The notes below the pieces were generated by a model. The model searched no databases. It was not told the origin of the DNA and worked only from the letters and a program-made list of their open reading frames with translations. A DNA stretch of 64,000 nucleotides from Hydractinia symbiolongicarpus (lineage: Eukaryota > Cnidaria > Hydrozoa > Anthoathecata > Hydractiniidae), in assembly GCF_029227915.1 (NCBI RefSeq), contig NC_079884.1:21326001-21390000 (forward strand). The letters run 5' to 3'. Position 1 is the first letter of the stretch. Every line of letters begins with the position of its first letter. Both the position numbers and the translations under genes were made by a program. Below, one piece after another: positions 25,850-38,600 of the stretch.

Positions 25850-27390
25850 TAAAATATGAAATAGTTAATTATTATTGTACTATGTGTTTTTTAGTAATAA
25901 ATGTTGCTTAAATTGTATCATTCCTTTTATTAATCTTGTTATTATCATATTCCCATGCCTTAGGTGCAACACATCTTTAGTTAGGTTGTACAGCACATTT
26001 CTCACATATTTATCGCACATTCTAAAGTATACCAGTCTTTGTGAATTATGGTATGCCACAATGTAAAAGTTCATTGCTTCTTTGTTTGCATTGCAGAAAC
26101 TAAATAATTAATCTAATGCATTTTGATTTCGATTTTCAAAAATTATTTGCAGAAATCATTCTTCAGGTAGATTTGATTTTATACGCTTTTTTAAGCGTTA
26201 ATCAAGATTTGGTTTTACAATAGCGCGCTATATGTGTAATACCTGTATTTATCTTTTATTTGGCATCAAGAAATCCCATAATTTTTCTGCAGGCGTCGTC
26301 ATTTTTAATCTAGGATTAAACTGGGAAACAGTCATTCACGTATGTTATTGAAAAGTTTTCACAAAAGTTTTAAAAATGCTATCGAGCAACCTTTTACATA
26401 ATGTAAATGTATCTCAGGTTTCGAAATGCATTCAACACGGACGGAATACCTGCCATTGCACCAAAAAACTTTAGGTTTTTATACAAGTTTAAAATACATT
26501 CAAAGATGTAGCTATCAGCTATAATTAATATAAGAATGACTTAGCTAAATCATTTGAACATTTTGTTGCAGCTAGTGGTATGTAGCGACCTTCACTTTCT
26601 AGCTAGGTATGCCACACAAGCTGCAGCTTAGTGTAAATTTAAAAAAATAATATTGACTTGGGAAAAAGCGCTTCTACTAAAGTGGATAAAAACCTCAGAA
26701 CTGCGTATGGCTGGCTTTGCTGTTCTCAACGTTTGTAGCTTAAATCTTTAAATCCGTTAGTAAGAGTTACGGGGACGTACGGGTTCGTGTTTGACATTCC
26801 GTAGTAAAATATTGGCGATTCCAATTAAATTGAACCCCCGTTTTTTTATAATTTTCGGCAAGATCAAGGGTTAGCGCTACTTTGATGCCATTTAAACCGA
26901 CAAACAGACAAAATGCGTGTATTGATAAAAGAGACTAGTCGTTTTCCTATGGAAAATCATGGGATCGATAAAATATCTCCTATTTGATATTTCAGTCAAA
27001 ATTGTGTAATTCTTCAGCCATAAATGAGTATCAATAATCAATAAAACAGCTTTTCAATTTACAATTTGTTTTCAAGAAAATCTTCATGAAAATAAATTGT
27101 GTTTTAACAAAGTGTTTCATTGTTTATTTATACTCAGTCAAAATTATTTTGCGTATTTTTTAAAACGAATTGGCCAATGTTACAGACAAAATACGGATAT
27201 TAATATTAGAGACATGTCGGGGGATATGTCATTGGATGTATGCCCGTATTTTGCGCTTAAAAACTGGTCAAGATATTGTTTCTAACTGCAAGCTTCGTAA
27301 TGATTACAGTTAGAAAAAGTTCGTTTTTTATGACATTTTTTTGTTGAAAAAAAATTAAAAATGCTGTTAAATATAGGATATAGGATATAA
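25850..27390. other. Intergenic, no gene seen
   Basis: Small frames only; nothing recognised. Confidence 0.35.
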
Positions 27391-27590
27391 TATAGGATTT
27401 ATATCTTAAGCGGTTGTCTGGTTGCGCGATTGCTGTGCTTGCATGACCCTCGTAGGCTCAAATGGATAAAATACACTAGGCCCCCTTCCGCAGGACTCTC
27501 GTTGCTAACAGTAACAAAAGGGACTGAAAAAGCTATGGGTACATAATTTCACTAATGATAATAATTCAATAATAATAATAAAGATCTGTT
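27391..27590 (+). mobile_element. SINE, 5'-truncated copy
   Basis: Matches the body of the SINE at 10.1 kb from ATATCTTAAGCGGTTGTCTG through GATTGCTGTGCTTGCA and GGACTGAA to a tail of AAT/AATAAT repeats. It lacks the tRNA-like head. 5' truncation with an A-rich tail fits LINE-driven insertion. Confidence 0.8.
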
Positions 27591-27599
27591 TGCATCCTA

Positions 27600-29890
27600 T
27601 TTGTGTGCCTACAGATCTATAGAAGTTTTGTCATCAGGTAAACAAAAAATTCAAGAGCTTCTAACTCAGTGAGTATTGATTCTTAATTCCAGTTCTGAGG
27701 TTTACTATTGGAATACTGAAACATAAAAATAGACAAAATAATTTTTTGCAGTTTTTGCAAATCTAAAGTTTACCTTATTCCACTTGCATAAAAATCTATA
27801 TTTGCTAGTTGCTAGGTTATGGCTATTTTACAATGACTATCGTACCCTGCGAATACATTTTTTAAAAATATTGTGATGAATTCAAGTAGAGAGTAGGTAA
27901 CACACTTTTCCATTGTGTCTGCTCACCTAAACCTACAACCAAAGGAATATAACCCTAAAGAAGGAAGTAAGACTAACTATGTATTTTGAAAAATACGGTA
28001 TAATATATCTTTTAGACAAGTTGTGTAAAAATAGTTCTACCCTTCAAGACAAAACACCTTCTTCTATTATGTAGACAGCACTTTGAAAGCAATTTCTTGA
28101 ATCCTGAAAAATTGATAATTTAAACAATAGAGAAATGCAGATAAATATGGCTATACCAAATTTTGTTTGCGGTGAATTCCTTAGTTTTCTGTAAAGAATA
28201 TTTTAAAATGAAGTGAGACATGGAATGCCATGGCTACTGATAAAACTGAGAAAGAATCATGGGAAAGAAGTCGCCATTTTGCCAGGGCATGCTGTGTGTA
28301 CTTGATTAAACCTGTGGTGGCTTATTCATTAGAAGTTATTTTAATTAAGGAAGGGGCGATTATAGGCATAGAAAAACGTATTTGTATGTTAAAAGGGAGG
28401 ATTTAATAAATTAGCATTTTGTAAGTAACTTCGGATATAGCTCGGGCGCAGCCTGCTCTCGATCATCTCACGGAGACATCATCTATTGAATCTAGCAGAG
28501 CGATAGAGATGACGTGGTGCATGCTTACCACCATTTTCCTTCCATCTTAGCAATGTGATTTTCATTGCAAGTGTTTGATAAGGCCATAAGTGCTTTGATT
28601 GACAAACTTAGTAGATTTTAAGAAAAAAGGATGCTATGAGAAATGTGCCCACATTCTTCGAATTGACTTATTTGCATCTTTCGGAGCAATGTTAGGATTT
28701 GTTTCTTTTGTCGTAGGAACGATTTTTTGTTTTCATAAGGAATGTTTACAATGTTTGCTTGGTTGAGTAAGAAACGATTTAAAGATTTCAAAACTCTTTC
28801 TTACACAGATTTATACATGGTTTGCTTATTTGTTTGTAGATAAGATGTTGTTTCTGTCATCCGAAACCAAAATACTTCCGTTTGTACGTTTGCTATTGCG
28901 AAAATTTAGTTTAGCCACGATGGCGAGGATTTGTTTTCGGTAAATTTTTTTATTTGATTTTCAAATTGATCATCCTTCTTACGCCCTAGTGATTTATGCC
29001 TTTTTGATGTGGAAGTTTTCTAATCCTTACCCCAGGGGGGAAGGGGTGAAAGGCGGATTCCGCCCCCGATTTCCTCTTCGAAATATTTTCGTAGGCTTGT
29101 CTAAATTGAATCAAACTTGGCAAACTTATAGTACTTCAGAAAAGGATCAAAATGGCAGCAATATATTTCTGCTTTTATCATCACATTGTCTGTAACGTCA
29201 TCAAAAGCTGGAAATTTGTTCAAAATGCCACTATCTGCTTAAAATTCAATTACTTTAGTTCTAAAGCGAATTTTTACTTTCTGTTTGAAGTTTCTAAAAG
29301 CTAAATAAAAGTTGTTTAACATATTCTCCAGTTTTTACATATATCTCATAAAAACTTGCCGAAAATTGCCCAAAAATCCGGTTTTTTCGTTTTTTTGGGT
29401 AAAATCCGTAAAAATCGGACTAACCACGTGTCCAAAACAACCAAAAGAATTCAACTTGATGAAAAAAAATTGTGTTGTAAGTTTCAAGTTTTAGGGATAG
29501 TGCGAAGACTTATTTTTATTTTTTTTTCCCCATTATTATAAGAAGGATTTTATAGAGATTTTTAGCGGTAGTTTCGAGTAATAGTCAATATCAAAGCCTC
29601 TGAAAGGTATGAGACCTAATAATTTGGCATGCAGGTGTCTAATAGATAAATATTGAAACCCAGTAAGTACCATGACCATGCAAGATAGCATTAAGGAAGT
29701 CATAAAAAAACCTCCGGACCGAATAGGGTTAAAGGCTTGCTGTGGTTGTATCGTTGTTTCGATGAAGAAAAACTTAACAAGATCTGGAGAAGACGCTCTT
29801 ATATAAAAGAGCTTCGCTATATGTATATATATTTCAGTAAAAACAAGGCCTCGATTTTTTTTCAACAAATTCTGAATGGGACGATAGCCA
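27600..29890. other. Intergenic, no gene seen
   Basis: Short frames without domains. The stretch 28990-29480 has a look common to dispersed cnidarian repeats, but no ends could be defined. Confidence 0.3.
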
Positions 29891-29907
29891 CACACCAGTT
29901 GGAAAAC

Positions 29908-30251
29908 GTTCTCCTACACTTTCGTAATAATTTTTCAACAACCTAGATCCCAGGGCCTGTAGCGTTTTTTTATATCTTTATATCAATAAACGCTACATGC
30001 CCTGGGAATAAGGTTGGGTTGTGTTGCTGTTAGCTAGGACATTTGACTCACTGTGATTATCGGAGATTCAATTTGCGTTGTTTTTTCCACAATAACAACA
30101 CGCGCAGGAGATTGCACAAGGCCACCTTCGTTCACAAGGAATTTTGCCTTATTGATGAAGTTAATAGCGGCGAAAAATTGGCCAGAGTCCGTACACAGGG
30201 GCTACAAGACCCTGGAGACGAGGTTGTTGAAAAATTTTTACGAAAGTACAG
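29908..30251. mobile_element. Fold-back/MITE-like element with nested hairpin
   Basis: Left arm 29908-29955 and right arm 30210-30251 are inverted copies: ACTTTCGTAA, AATTTTTCAACAACCT and the CCCAGGG block each recur in complement. Just inside the left end, 29948-30007 is a second hairpin whose outer arms (TCCCAGGGC and GCCCTGGGA) match exactly. No coding capacity; the overlapping open frames at 30043-30402 run straight through it. Confidence 0.6.
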
Positions 30252-30259
30252 GACATTTA

Positions 30260-31140
30260 AGAAATCGTTATTGTGTATTGTGCGCGCTATAAGATTTAAA
30301 GCAACAATGGCGCGCCATTTGGCTTTCAATATCAAAATGGTTTCCAAAGTGGTGGACGGTAGTTTAGTGTTTAACAGGAAAGTCCTCTTGGCTTGGGTGT
30401 AGTGCAGCTAGCTTGCTTAATTTTATGATTTAACATACTTATAGCTAACTATTGCATTACCACTTTCTACTCGCTGATATTTGCACATTTTGCTAGCTAG
30501 CTGAGCGTGTATCGTCTATATTTACGTGATTATCTAAAAAGTAATCACTATCTTTGGTGGGGTAATTGTGAACTTGGGGTACCCAAATTGTAGCAGCGTT
30601 TGGGGTGGTAGTTTTAATCTATAGACCAGATGAATATGTGCTCTCCTTTGCCACAGAATCTCAATCTTTTTATTTTGCATGAAGTATAAACCATCCTTAG
30701 TTAGCTAGCTATACATATAGGAGTATGAAATAAAGCAATTCAATTGGCTAATAATTTTTTTAGAAGATCAGATTGGTTGAAAATCTATTTGCCTGCCGAA
30801 AAAATGTAAACAAAGCTTATAGCAAGTCATCTAAAGCTAGTCAGTTAGGGTCAACTTACAAACCAGGGATCCTGTGATCCAGAGGGATCAGGTCCCGATC
30901 CATTTATCAGATCCCCTGAACCAAAGATATTAAGGCTATTGGTCTTGTCGGCACATGCAATTTTTAATCAGAGGTAGTTTTCACTGTATAGTTAATGTAT
31001 CTTCATAGATTTAACCATACTAAGTTCTACGGTCAGATTGGCTCAAACTGGCATCCACCTTGATCAAAATATATTGGAAATAATCAACCAGAACATTAGG
31101 CTGGAGAAAGAATTTGTTGTTTTGGAAGTTGGCTATATAT
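30260..31140. other. Intergenic, no gene seen
   Basis: Only short frames. Several AGCTAG words. Nothing recognised. Confidence 0.35.
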
Positions 31141-31142
31141 AA

Positions 31143-31769
31143 GTAAGTAAGTAAACATTTATTTACCTAAGAAATGACAATTTACATTACTAAAAGAATA
31201 AATTAGCAATTAGGAAGGAGACTTTCCCGATAGCCAAGGCTAAACAAAGGAGGAAGCCACCAAGAAAAATGTGAAATATTTTCATATGTCAGTAAATACT
31301 GTAAGTTTACAAAGATTAAAATGAAAAAGCATTATTGATTATAATTAGTATAAATGAAAATTCAGTACCATATAGTCAAATAGAAAAAAGTAATGAGACA
31401 AAATAATGAAGAGGAAAGCTAGTTGATGTATTGACTCATGTAGAAACTTGTAGCTAGGGATTTGATTGTGCTTAATTTACAGTTTGTGAGGTTAGTATCA
31501 GGATAATTTCTTTGCAGATTGTTCCACTGTAATGTGGAGATTCTAGAGAATGAAAAAGATCCAAACGTCGATGTGTTAACTGTTGGTTCAATAAGCAAAC
31601 CAATTGTGTTACATCTAGTTTCATGAGAGTGTGAGATTCGATCAAATTTGAGTGAGGTAAGTGTGTCAGATGGGAGGTTAGAGTTTAGGAATTTGTGGAT
31701 AAATTGAATTTTAAGGACTTTAACTAGGTCGAAGAATTTAAGAATTCCAAGTTCTGCAAATATAGGCAA
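31143..31769 (-). pseudogene. LINE relic: C-terminal end of a reverse-transcriptase ORF plus 3' UTR and tail
   Basis: The minus-strand frame at 31419-31769 (116 codons) resembles the very end of jockey/CR1-type ORF2 proteins: ILKFFDLVKVLKIQFIHKFL, then SHSHETR, then FSRISTLQWNNL and a terminal Lys/Ser helix. About 270 bp of non-coding sequence follow, ending in an ACTT run on the minus strand at 31141-31155. Upstream RT domains are absent, so this is a 5'-truncated, dead copy. Confidence 0.6.
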
Positions 31770-31779
31770 ACTAAGAGCC

Positions 31780-33960
31780 CATGTATTGCAGTAAATTTGA
31801 AACTGTAAATAAATGCATATTTACAAAATATATGCTTCTAATATCAAAATTGGTTACCCCAAATGCTACTATGGGGTACCCCATGTTTTTAATTAACACC
31901 TTTTGTACCAATATGGCAACTACACTTGCTACACAACTTTATGGTTATGACTATACATCATCTCTTAATAAAACAACTTGGTAATAATGTCTGTGGACAA
32001 GGGAGGCCTTTGTGCATGCAGGGTTAAGTAAAAATCAAGTTGACTTTTATGATTGGAATGGCTATTGACAACTAGATTTTGTCTCTTTTAAATACAAATT
32101 AGTTGTTTGGGGGGAAACAGCTTGATTTTTAAAAAAAAATAAGGATGAAAACTAACTTTATGATATTTTTATTGTAAATATGATACACGAATAAGATGCA
32201 TACAACACATTCCTTATGCACAAGAGAATATTATATTCAAAAATTGATTATAGGGATCCTTGTAAAAACAAAGTATTATATTCGGCTACTATATGTGTAG
32301 TGCATTATGGTACAAACGAAACTTAATTGTAAATAGGCCCTGATACAGTATTTTTTTCTCTGATTGGACATTCAAGGAAAATTGCTAACTAAGCATGTAC
32401 AGTTAAGCAAGCGTGTACAGCTAAGTGGACGACTCTCCAAATTAGGGGTAAGATAGAAGACTCATAAGCAACTAGTGCTTATATTTAGGATTGCTCAATT
32501 TTTTAGGGCTAAATGTTCACCTCTGTAGATCAAAATGATGGCAAAAAATTGATTATACTACCTTTGTAAATTAACCCAGTGTCTGTAATTGTGCAATTTT
32601 TGAAAGCATTCAGCTGTTTTGTTACCTTAAGCTTCTTTAATGCTTACTTTTGCCATTTACAACTAATTGCAAACCCTGTTTACATTAATTTTGTAGATAA
32701 AGAATGACTAATATAATTTGTCACAGATTTCTTTAACCAAATTTACTGACATCAGGAAATGTTTGTTTGCTAACACCTGCTGAGGTAGATTATTTTATTT
32801 TAGAAACAAATGGATCCTCGTGTGTTTTACCCAGTGAACGATCATCAAAGATTACTGTTTTAACTTTATCTTGGTTTAATTAATGGTAATGTTTTGATGG
32901 AGATTATTTAAGACTTTCATTACCCAAATTTGTGTTAAATGTTGCTGCTTAATAGTTGTCGTGGAATTAAGTATAATTTTCTCTCACTCTATTATTTTAG
33001 TTCTACAATTGTGTGAATTTGTTACCTTTCTTAACTTTTAGGTAACTAAAGTATGTAATAGAACTAGATTTTAATTTGTTAAAGTTTGTATTTTGGTTTA
33101 ATTTACAGTTCATATTACAAGGATTTAAAAAAGTGAGTGAAATTTAAAGGTGAGGGGACCTTTTAAAATTTAAATACTTTCGTTCCAACCCATTAGAAAA
33201 CTACTAAAACATAGAATAGCGTAAAAAAAGCGCAAATGTGTTTCGTGTAATTAATACGTTCGTCATTTGTGCATGCTATTTTGTGAGAATAGTTGCGAAA
33301 AGCGCGAGCATTTTGATGTACATGTTTTGTTTTTTATAAGCAAGTTCGTAAACAGGCAGGGATAGACTTATGCGAAAAAAACAATAAGTTTGCAGAAACA
33401 AATTAAAAATTTAACGTTTTTATCTTTACCTTTAAAGAACAGGGACAAAATTAAAAGTGTCACAAGGGAAGTTCAGACAGTATAGTGGTGTTAATTATAA
33501 GTCAGCCTAATTAAAATATAACACAGGAAAAAACACATCAAAAGGAATTTACTAAGGTTGTTCAATATGCTTAGCATATGATTTAAAATTTCCCTATACG
33601 AGCCGAACTATGCTTATAAGTGTTATGACGTAAATTTTAACTCGGAAAATTTTACCGCCCAAATTAGTAATCACCCCTCTTCAATAACTTAGTTCTCATT
33701 TAAATATTGTTTTCCTTTTCCTCTTTCTACCGCTCTTATTAATTTATACACAGTATGTCAGAAAACTTTGCATAGAAGACAGCTTTGCTATAAGCCTTGC
33801 AGATTAGATTTTTTTCGGCGTCTCTTGTTTATAAGTTCAGTTCTTTTGCCAAAAATAAACGTTTAAGTTTTATGACAACTGTAAAAATGTAAAGTTTTGC
33901 TTTAAAAAGTTGTCGTATGTTATGTTACACTTATAATGTTCTTTTAAATCACCTTAGATA
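31780..33960. other. Intergenic, upstream of the PGAP4-like gene; no gene seen
   Basis: No coding exon, RNA gene or transposon end recognised. The promoter of the next gene should lie at the right end, but no clear TATA box was seen. Confidence 0.35.
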
Positions 33961-33968
33961 AAAATGTT

Positions 33969-35135
33969 ATGTTGATGAATATTCTACGCCGTATCCGCTT
34001 ATCCCAATTATTGAGGACATTTATTTACTTTGCCCTGCTCTACTTTATCACGTTTTGTATCGTCTTTCCAAAGTTACTATCTAACCTTGGCTACTCCAAG
34101 TTATTTGAACCTATCGGGAAAGCAGAGGAATTAGTAAATTTTAACTTGGAACGAAACAAATTGGCGATCAAATATTTTGATAATTTAAAGAAGGATGACG
34201 TTCAAGTTGTTAATCTGCATAAAACTCCAAGTATAGCGATCGTCATAGCTTCTACTCGCCGCACTGGAAAGCATGTGCGTTACGTATTGCAGACAACCGC
34301 GCGAATTATGCAAGAGATGACCAACGACAAACCTCACGTGATCGATTTAACTCTTGTTAATTCGAACGATCCACCCGAAGAACACGTGGATGCATTATAT
34401 CTGAGTAGTTTTATCAAAGTGGTCAATAATACGAAAAACCATCACGTTGATAATTATTTACATAAACAATGTGAGGATATGTTGACTGCGCTTAAATATG
34501 GTATGGAGGCTAACTCTGATTATATTGTTGTGTTTGAAGACGACGCGTTACCAGTTCGAGGTTTTTTTAAAAGGCTAACTTATTTAGTAAACAAGCAATT
34601 ACATGGCATTGAAAAATTAGGCTTGGTAAAATTGTATTATCCGGACAAATGGAGTGGTTATCAAAAAGACAAGTTAATAGAATTGTTATGTATGTCTATA
34701 TTTTGTGCTATTATTCTCACCGGCGTCACAATTGCTTTGACGAAGAAACTGTCAATCACTTTAAGCATTGATAGTATGCTCATCTTCTTTTGTTTATATG
34801 CATTGTATATCGCTCTCACAGCTTACTTAATCGGTAGGGTGCATTTGGTTGAAGTACTTAGATACTACCTTCCTTTATATCAAACGCTAATTAATTGTCC
34901 AAGATGTTGCACACCGGCGATTTTGTACACAAAACAATCTGCAGAAATCTTGCAGAAGAAAATGAAATGTCGACAGAGTTATCCAATGGATTTTGTATTG
35001 GATGACGCTGTTAAATCATCCGGAATAAGACAATATTTACTATTTCCCAATTTGGTTACTCATATTGGGTATTATTCTGGTCTATCTTTTAAAATTAACA
35101 ATCCAGGTGAGCATTATTTCCTGTACTCTGTGTAA
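33969..35135 (+). CDS. PGAP4: Post-GPI attachment to proteins factor 4-like (GPI-GalNAc transferase, TMEM246)
   Basis: A 388-residue intronless frame. Known PGAP4 is a Golgi glycosyltransferase that adds GalNAc to the first mannose of GPI glycans. Its GT-A fold is split by a pair of transmembrane helices. This layout is visible: an N-terminal anchor (about 15-36), a GT-A half with IAIVIASTRR (89-98) and the DxD-type EDD at 190-192 in YIVVFEDDALPVRGFF, two hydrophobic helices (about 238-258 and 268-288) inserted next, then the second half with RYYLPLYQT, CCTPA and PNLVTHIGYYSGL near the end. Length is close to the human protein (about 400). ATG at 33969 is the first in frame; the Met two codons on could also serve. 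Converges on the secreted-repeat gene at 35.65 kb. Confidence in the family is high; activity is inferred. Confidence 0.85.
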   Translation: MLMNILRRIRLSQLLRTFIYFALLYFITFCIVFPKLLSNLGYSKLFEPIGKAEELVNFNLERNKLAIKYFDNLKKDDVQVVNLHKTPSIAIVIASTRRTGKHVRYVLQTTARIMQEMTNDKPHVIDLTLVNSNDPPEEHVDALYLSSFIKVVNNTKNHHVDNYLHKQCEDMLTALKYGMEANSDYIVVFEDDALPVRGFFKRLTYLVNKQLHGIEKLGLVKLYYPDKWSGYQKDKLIELLCMSIFCAIILTGVTIALTKKLSITLSIDSMLIFFCLYALYIALTAYLIGRVHLVEVLRYYLPLYQTLINCPRCCTPAILYTKQSAEILQKKMKCRQSYPMDFVLDDAVKSSGIRQYLLFPNLVTHIGYYSGLSFKINNPGEHYFLYSV

Positions 35136-35520
35136 ATGTGACGGGATTTGTCCTGTCTTATGTACCTGTAAAAAAATTTAATATAGGCACTGTCTATTAA
35201 TGTGTTGTACTATGATATTGTAAAAGACACGCCACCCGTAGGATTATTCGTTTCTCTACATTTCGCAATTTTTCTGCATTCTAAATTTTACTGCGAGTAA
35301 AACGATTTAATTTCTAGTTAATGTCATACCATGTCTTATACACACTGTTAAAAAAGGAGACGTCACTATATCAAGTTTGGATCAAAAAGCAGTGACAGAA
35401 ATGCGCAATATGCCCAAAATTATTAGTTGTTCAAAATTTTCTTGTCAACCCTAAAACGAAATTATAAAAATGTGACCAAAATTTATTCGACCAGAAATTA
35501 AGCGTGCTAACATTTAGGTC

Positions 35521-35526
35521 AATAAA
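35521..35526 (+). terminator. Poly(A) signal AATAAA, probably of the PGAP4-like gene
   Basis: First AATAAA after the stop at 35135, implying a 3' UTR of about 400 nt. Confidence 0.45.
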
Positions 35527-35564
35527 TGAATGCTTGTGTGAATAATCCTTTTATGGAGATGAAC

Positions 35565-35570
35565 TTTATT
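35565..35570 (-). terminator. Poly(A) signal AATAAA (minus) of the secreted repeat-protein gene
   Basis: TTTATT on the plus strand, about 85 bp beyond the stop codon of the minus-strand gene and about 40 bp from the plus-strand signal at 35521. Confidence 0.55.
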
Positions 35571-35654
35571 TGTTCAAATGATCTACAGTTAGTTCTACAA
35601 AAATAGTTATTTGACAGTTTGAACACTGTTATTTTAATATTATCCCTACGCCAT

Positions 35655-38600
35655 TTAGTTCTTCTTGTGTTTTTTCATGTGTCGCTTTTTGGCCGACGCT
35701 TCTTTCTTCTTCTTGGATTCTTCTTTGTTCTTTGCTTCTTCTGTTGCTTTTTCATCTTCTTTTTCAGTTTCTTCTTTTTCAGTTTCTTCTTTTTTGTCTT
35801 CGACATTTTTGCTGGTCTCTTTAACGTCAGCTTCGTCTGCTTTTTCTTCTGCTTGTGTGCTGGCTTCTTTTGGGTCTTCCACTTCGTCTTTCTTCTCATC
35901 AGTGTTTTTACTGTTTTCTTTGGCGTCTACTTCCACATCAGTTTTCTTCTCCTCGGTAGCCTCGCTGTTCTCTTTTGCTTCTGATTCGTCATCTTTTTTG
36001 TCTTCCACTGCTTTGCTTGTTTCTTTCTCTTCAGTACCTTCTTCTTCTTTCTTGTCTTCTACATCTTTACTGGCTTCCTTTTCTTCAGTTTCGTTTTCAC
36101 TTTTATTTTCTGTTTCTTTGCTGTTCTCTTTGGCGTCAGCCTCTTCTTTCTTTTCTTCGCTCTCATCTTTTTTATCCTCAACGGCTTTGCTGTTTTCTTT
36201 TTCTTCTGACTCGTCTTTCTTATCGTCGACGTCTTTACTAGTTTCTTTCTCGTCTTCTTCGACGTCGTCTTTTTTAGCCTCGACGTCTTTACTGCTTTCT
36301 TTTTCTTCTTTGTTTTCCTCTTTATCTTCTGTTTCTTTGCTACTTTCTTTCGCTGCAGCGTCTGTGTCCTCAGTGGCATTCTCATCAGATGCAGGTCCTA
36401 CTTTTGATTTTTTCTCTTCATCATCATTTTTTTCCTCATCTTCGCCGTCATTCTTCTCTGATTCACTATCGTCGTTTTCCGCTTTGTCGTCGTCGTCGTC
36501 GTTATCGCCCTCATCGTCTTTTTCTGCTTTGTCAAAGAACTCGATTTCGTCTTTGTCGTTTTCGCTATCTACTTCGTCGGATTCATCTTCTACTGCTGCT
36601 CGCTTCCACGTTGATTTCTCGTCACTAACATGTTTGTTTAATTTAACAGGATGGCAGTCTCCAGTACTGTATAGACCTAAAGAAATAGATTTGTGTTAGC
36701 CACCCGAAATTCACACATGTTGAAGCTCTGCTTAAAGCTCCAACTCTAAATCATTCTCTTTTCTCGAAACAAACAGAAATGCAAATTTGACTTTCCCAAG
36801 TAAGTAGTTAACAAAGAAATCATTAAACAAAAGTTGAGATTCTTTAAAAGAAGTAAAATAAGCAACACTAGCACCGGAAAAATTTTCATTACCTTAAAAA
36901 GCATATTCTATTATTATACCTGCATTTTGTCTAAATTAGTAGCCATATTCTGTCTTTGCGCAAGTAAAAAAATGCACTGAAATATTCATAAATTTTATCA
37001 ATTTTCAGGCTGTGATTAATCTTACCACATCGTGTGTAAGGTAATTGGAAACTTACAGACATTGACAAAGTCATTGAAAAAGGCGACACGTTTGATGATA
37101 AGAATTAATTAATTTAGATTCATAGTTAAAATTAATATAAAGCTTGATATTAATAAAGTCGCTTTATTAATTGTCTATGAAAAATCACCATGAAAATTAT
37201 TCTTAAGATATTTTTCATCTTATATATTAATTCCCTTGCGTGAGTAAAACTGTGAGTCCACGACACGGAAATCACGGGTCACTTTCTTATGACGTGGCTG
37301 TACGCCAAAATTTAACTAAAAAGATTAGGGATGTACTTCATAGAAATCGCACATAAGGTGTAAATATATAACCCGCTGCTAATAACGATATAAATATATA
37401 TACCCTTATGCCAAAAAACTCTATGTTAGCATATATATATAGGTATCTCTACATATGAAACGGTATTAGATATTCACAAAGCATACGGACTGTTAAATGA
37501 AGTTCCTAGCATAAAACGGAAATTGTGTTTACGAAAAAGATGGCTGTTCTTTTTGAGTATTCTCTACTCTTTCATTCAAAATAAATCTTTAAAAAAACAT
37601 TTGAAGAAGAGCATGGTTTTATAAATTAATCATAGCAAGGTTCTGTAAGGTTTTTTCATGTTTTATTTTCAGTTTTGATTATATTATTGTTGCCAGACAT
37701 GTTTTATAGCTAGCATCATAAAAAGCCAACCACCACCAACAACTAGCTAGCTAGCTAGGAATATATATATATATATATATGTAGCCATGTTCTTTATACC
37801 TAGCTAAGTCTCCAGTTTATATTTAAGTGACTAGCTATTAGCTGCTGTAGCTAGCTAATGCTAGCTTTAAACTAAAGATTCCCAGTATATATATTCCCAC
37901 AAAACCCATCAAACGTTATTAACCCTGAAGATTTTAAACATTTTCCTGGTTTTTTTTGGTTTGTGAAGTTCTTTTCCTCCAAATATTCTGAAAATAAAGT
38001 TCAGAAATTACTTATTTTTAAAATGTAAATTTAATTTGTTTCAAATTGTGGTTTTGACATTTTCATGTAAGAATTTGTGGGCAAAAACCTTAATCAGCAT
38101 GCTAAAAGAACTGACTTTTCTTAATTTAGAATTATAAACACAACCATTTTCTTACATTTAGTGTAAACTTTTGTGCGTATGGCTTATATTTAATACACCA
38201 AAAGAGCTACTTTGTTGATTTAAATTTTATACTCTTTGTAAGCTATTTTTTTCTTCTTTTTGACATTTTGAATTAACTTATTGTTGTAGAAGGCATATAA
38301 TATACATGCATATAAAAAAATGGAATTTTGCAAATTTCTGTTTTACCACTCAATTTTTACATTTTATAAGTTATTTGGAACAGAATGGTATGAAATAGAA
38401 CAAAATACCTGATCTTAGTTGTTTTTAATTTATGGGGAACTGCCAGTTTAAATTAAACATTACAGGTTTCTTTCTAATCTTTAACTTCAATTTTGTACCT
38501 CTACTATTGTTACAGGTAATTTGCAAAATTAACATAAAATGTCAAAAAGGTTCAGATATAACATCTAACACAACAAAAATCAGTCTAACAGAACAGAAAT

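Noticed and set aside
30043-30402. 119-codon plus-strand frame
   Set aside because: Crosses the right arm of the fold-back element and has no recognisable domain.
35665-36699. 344-codon plus-strand frame rich in Ser and Phe
   Set aside because: It is the antisense of the Glu/Lys repeat exon (GAA/AAG codons read backwards as TTC/CTT). The minus strand has a splice acceptor, signal-peptide exon and poly(A) signal; the plus frame has none.
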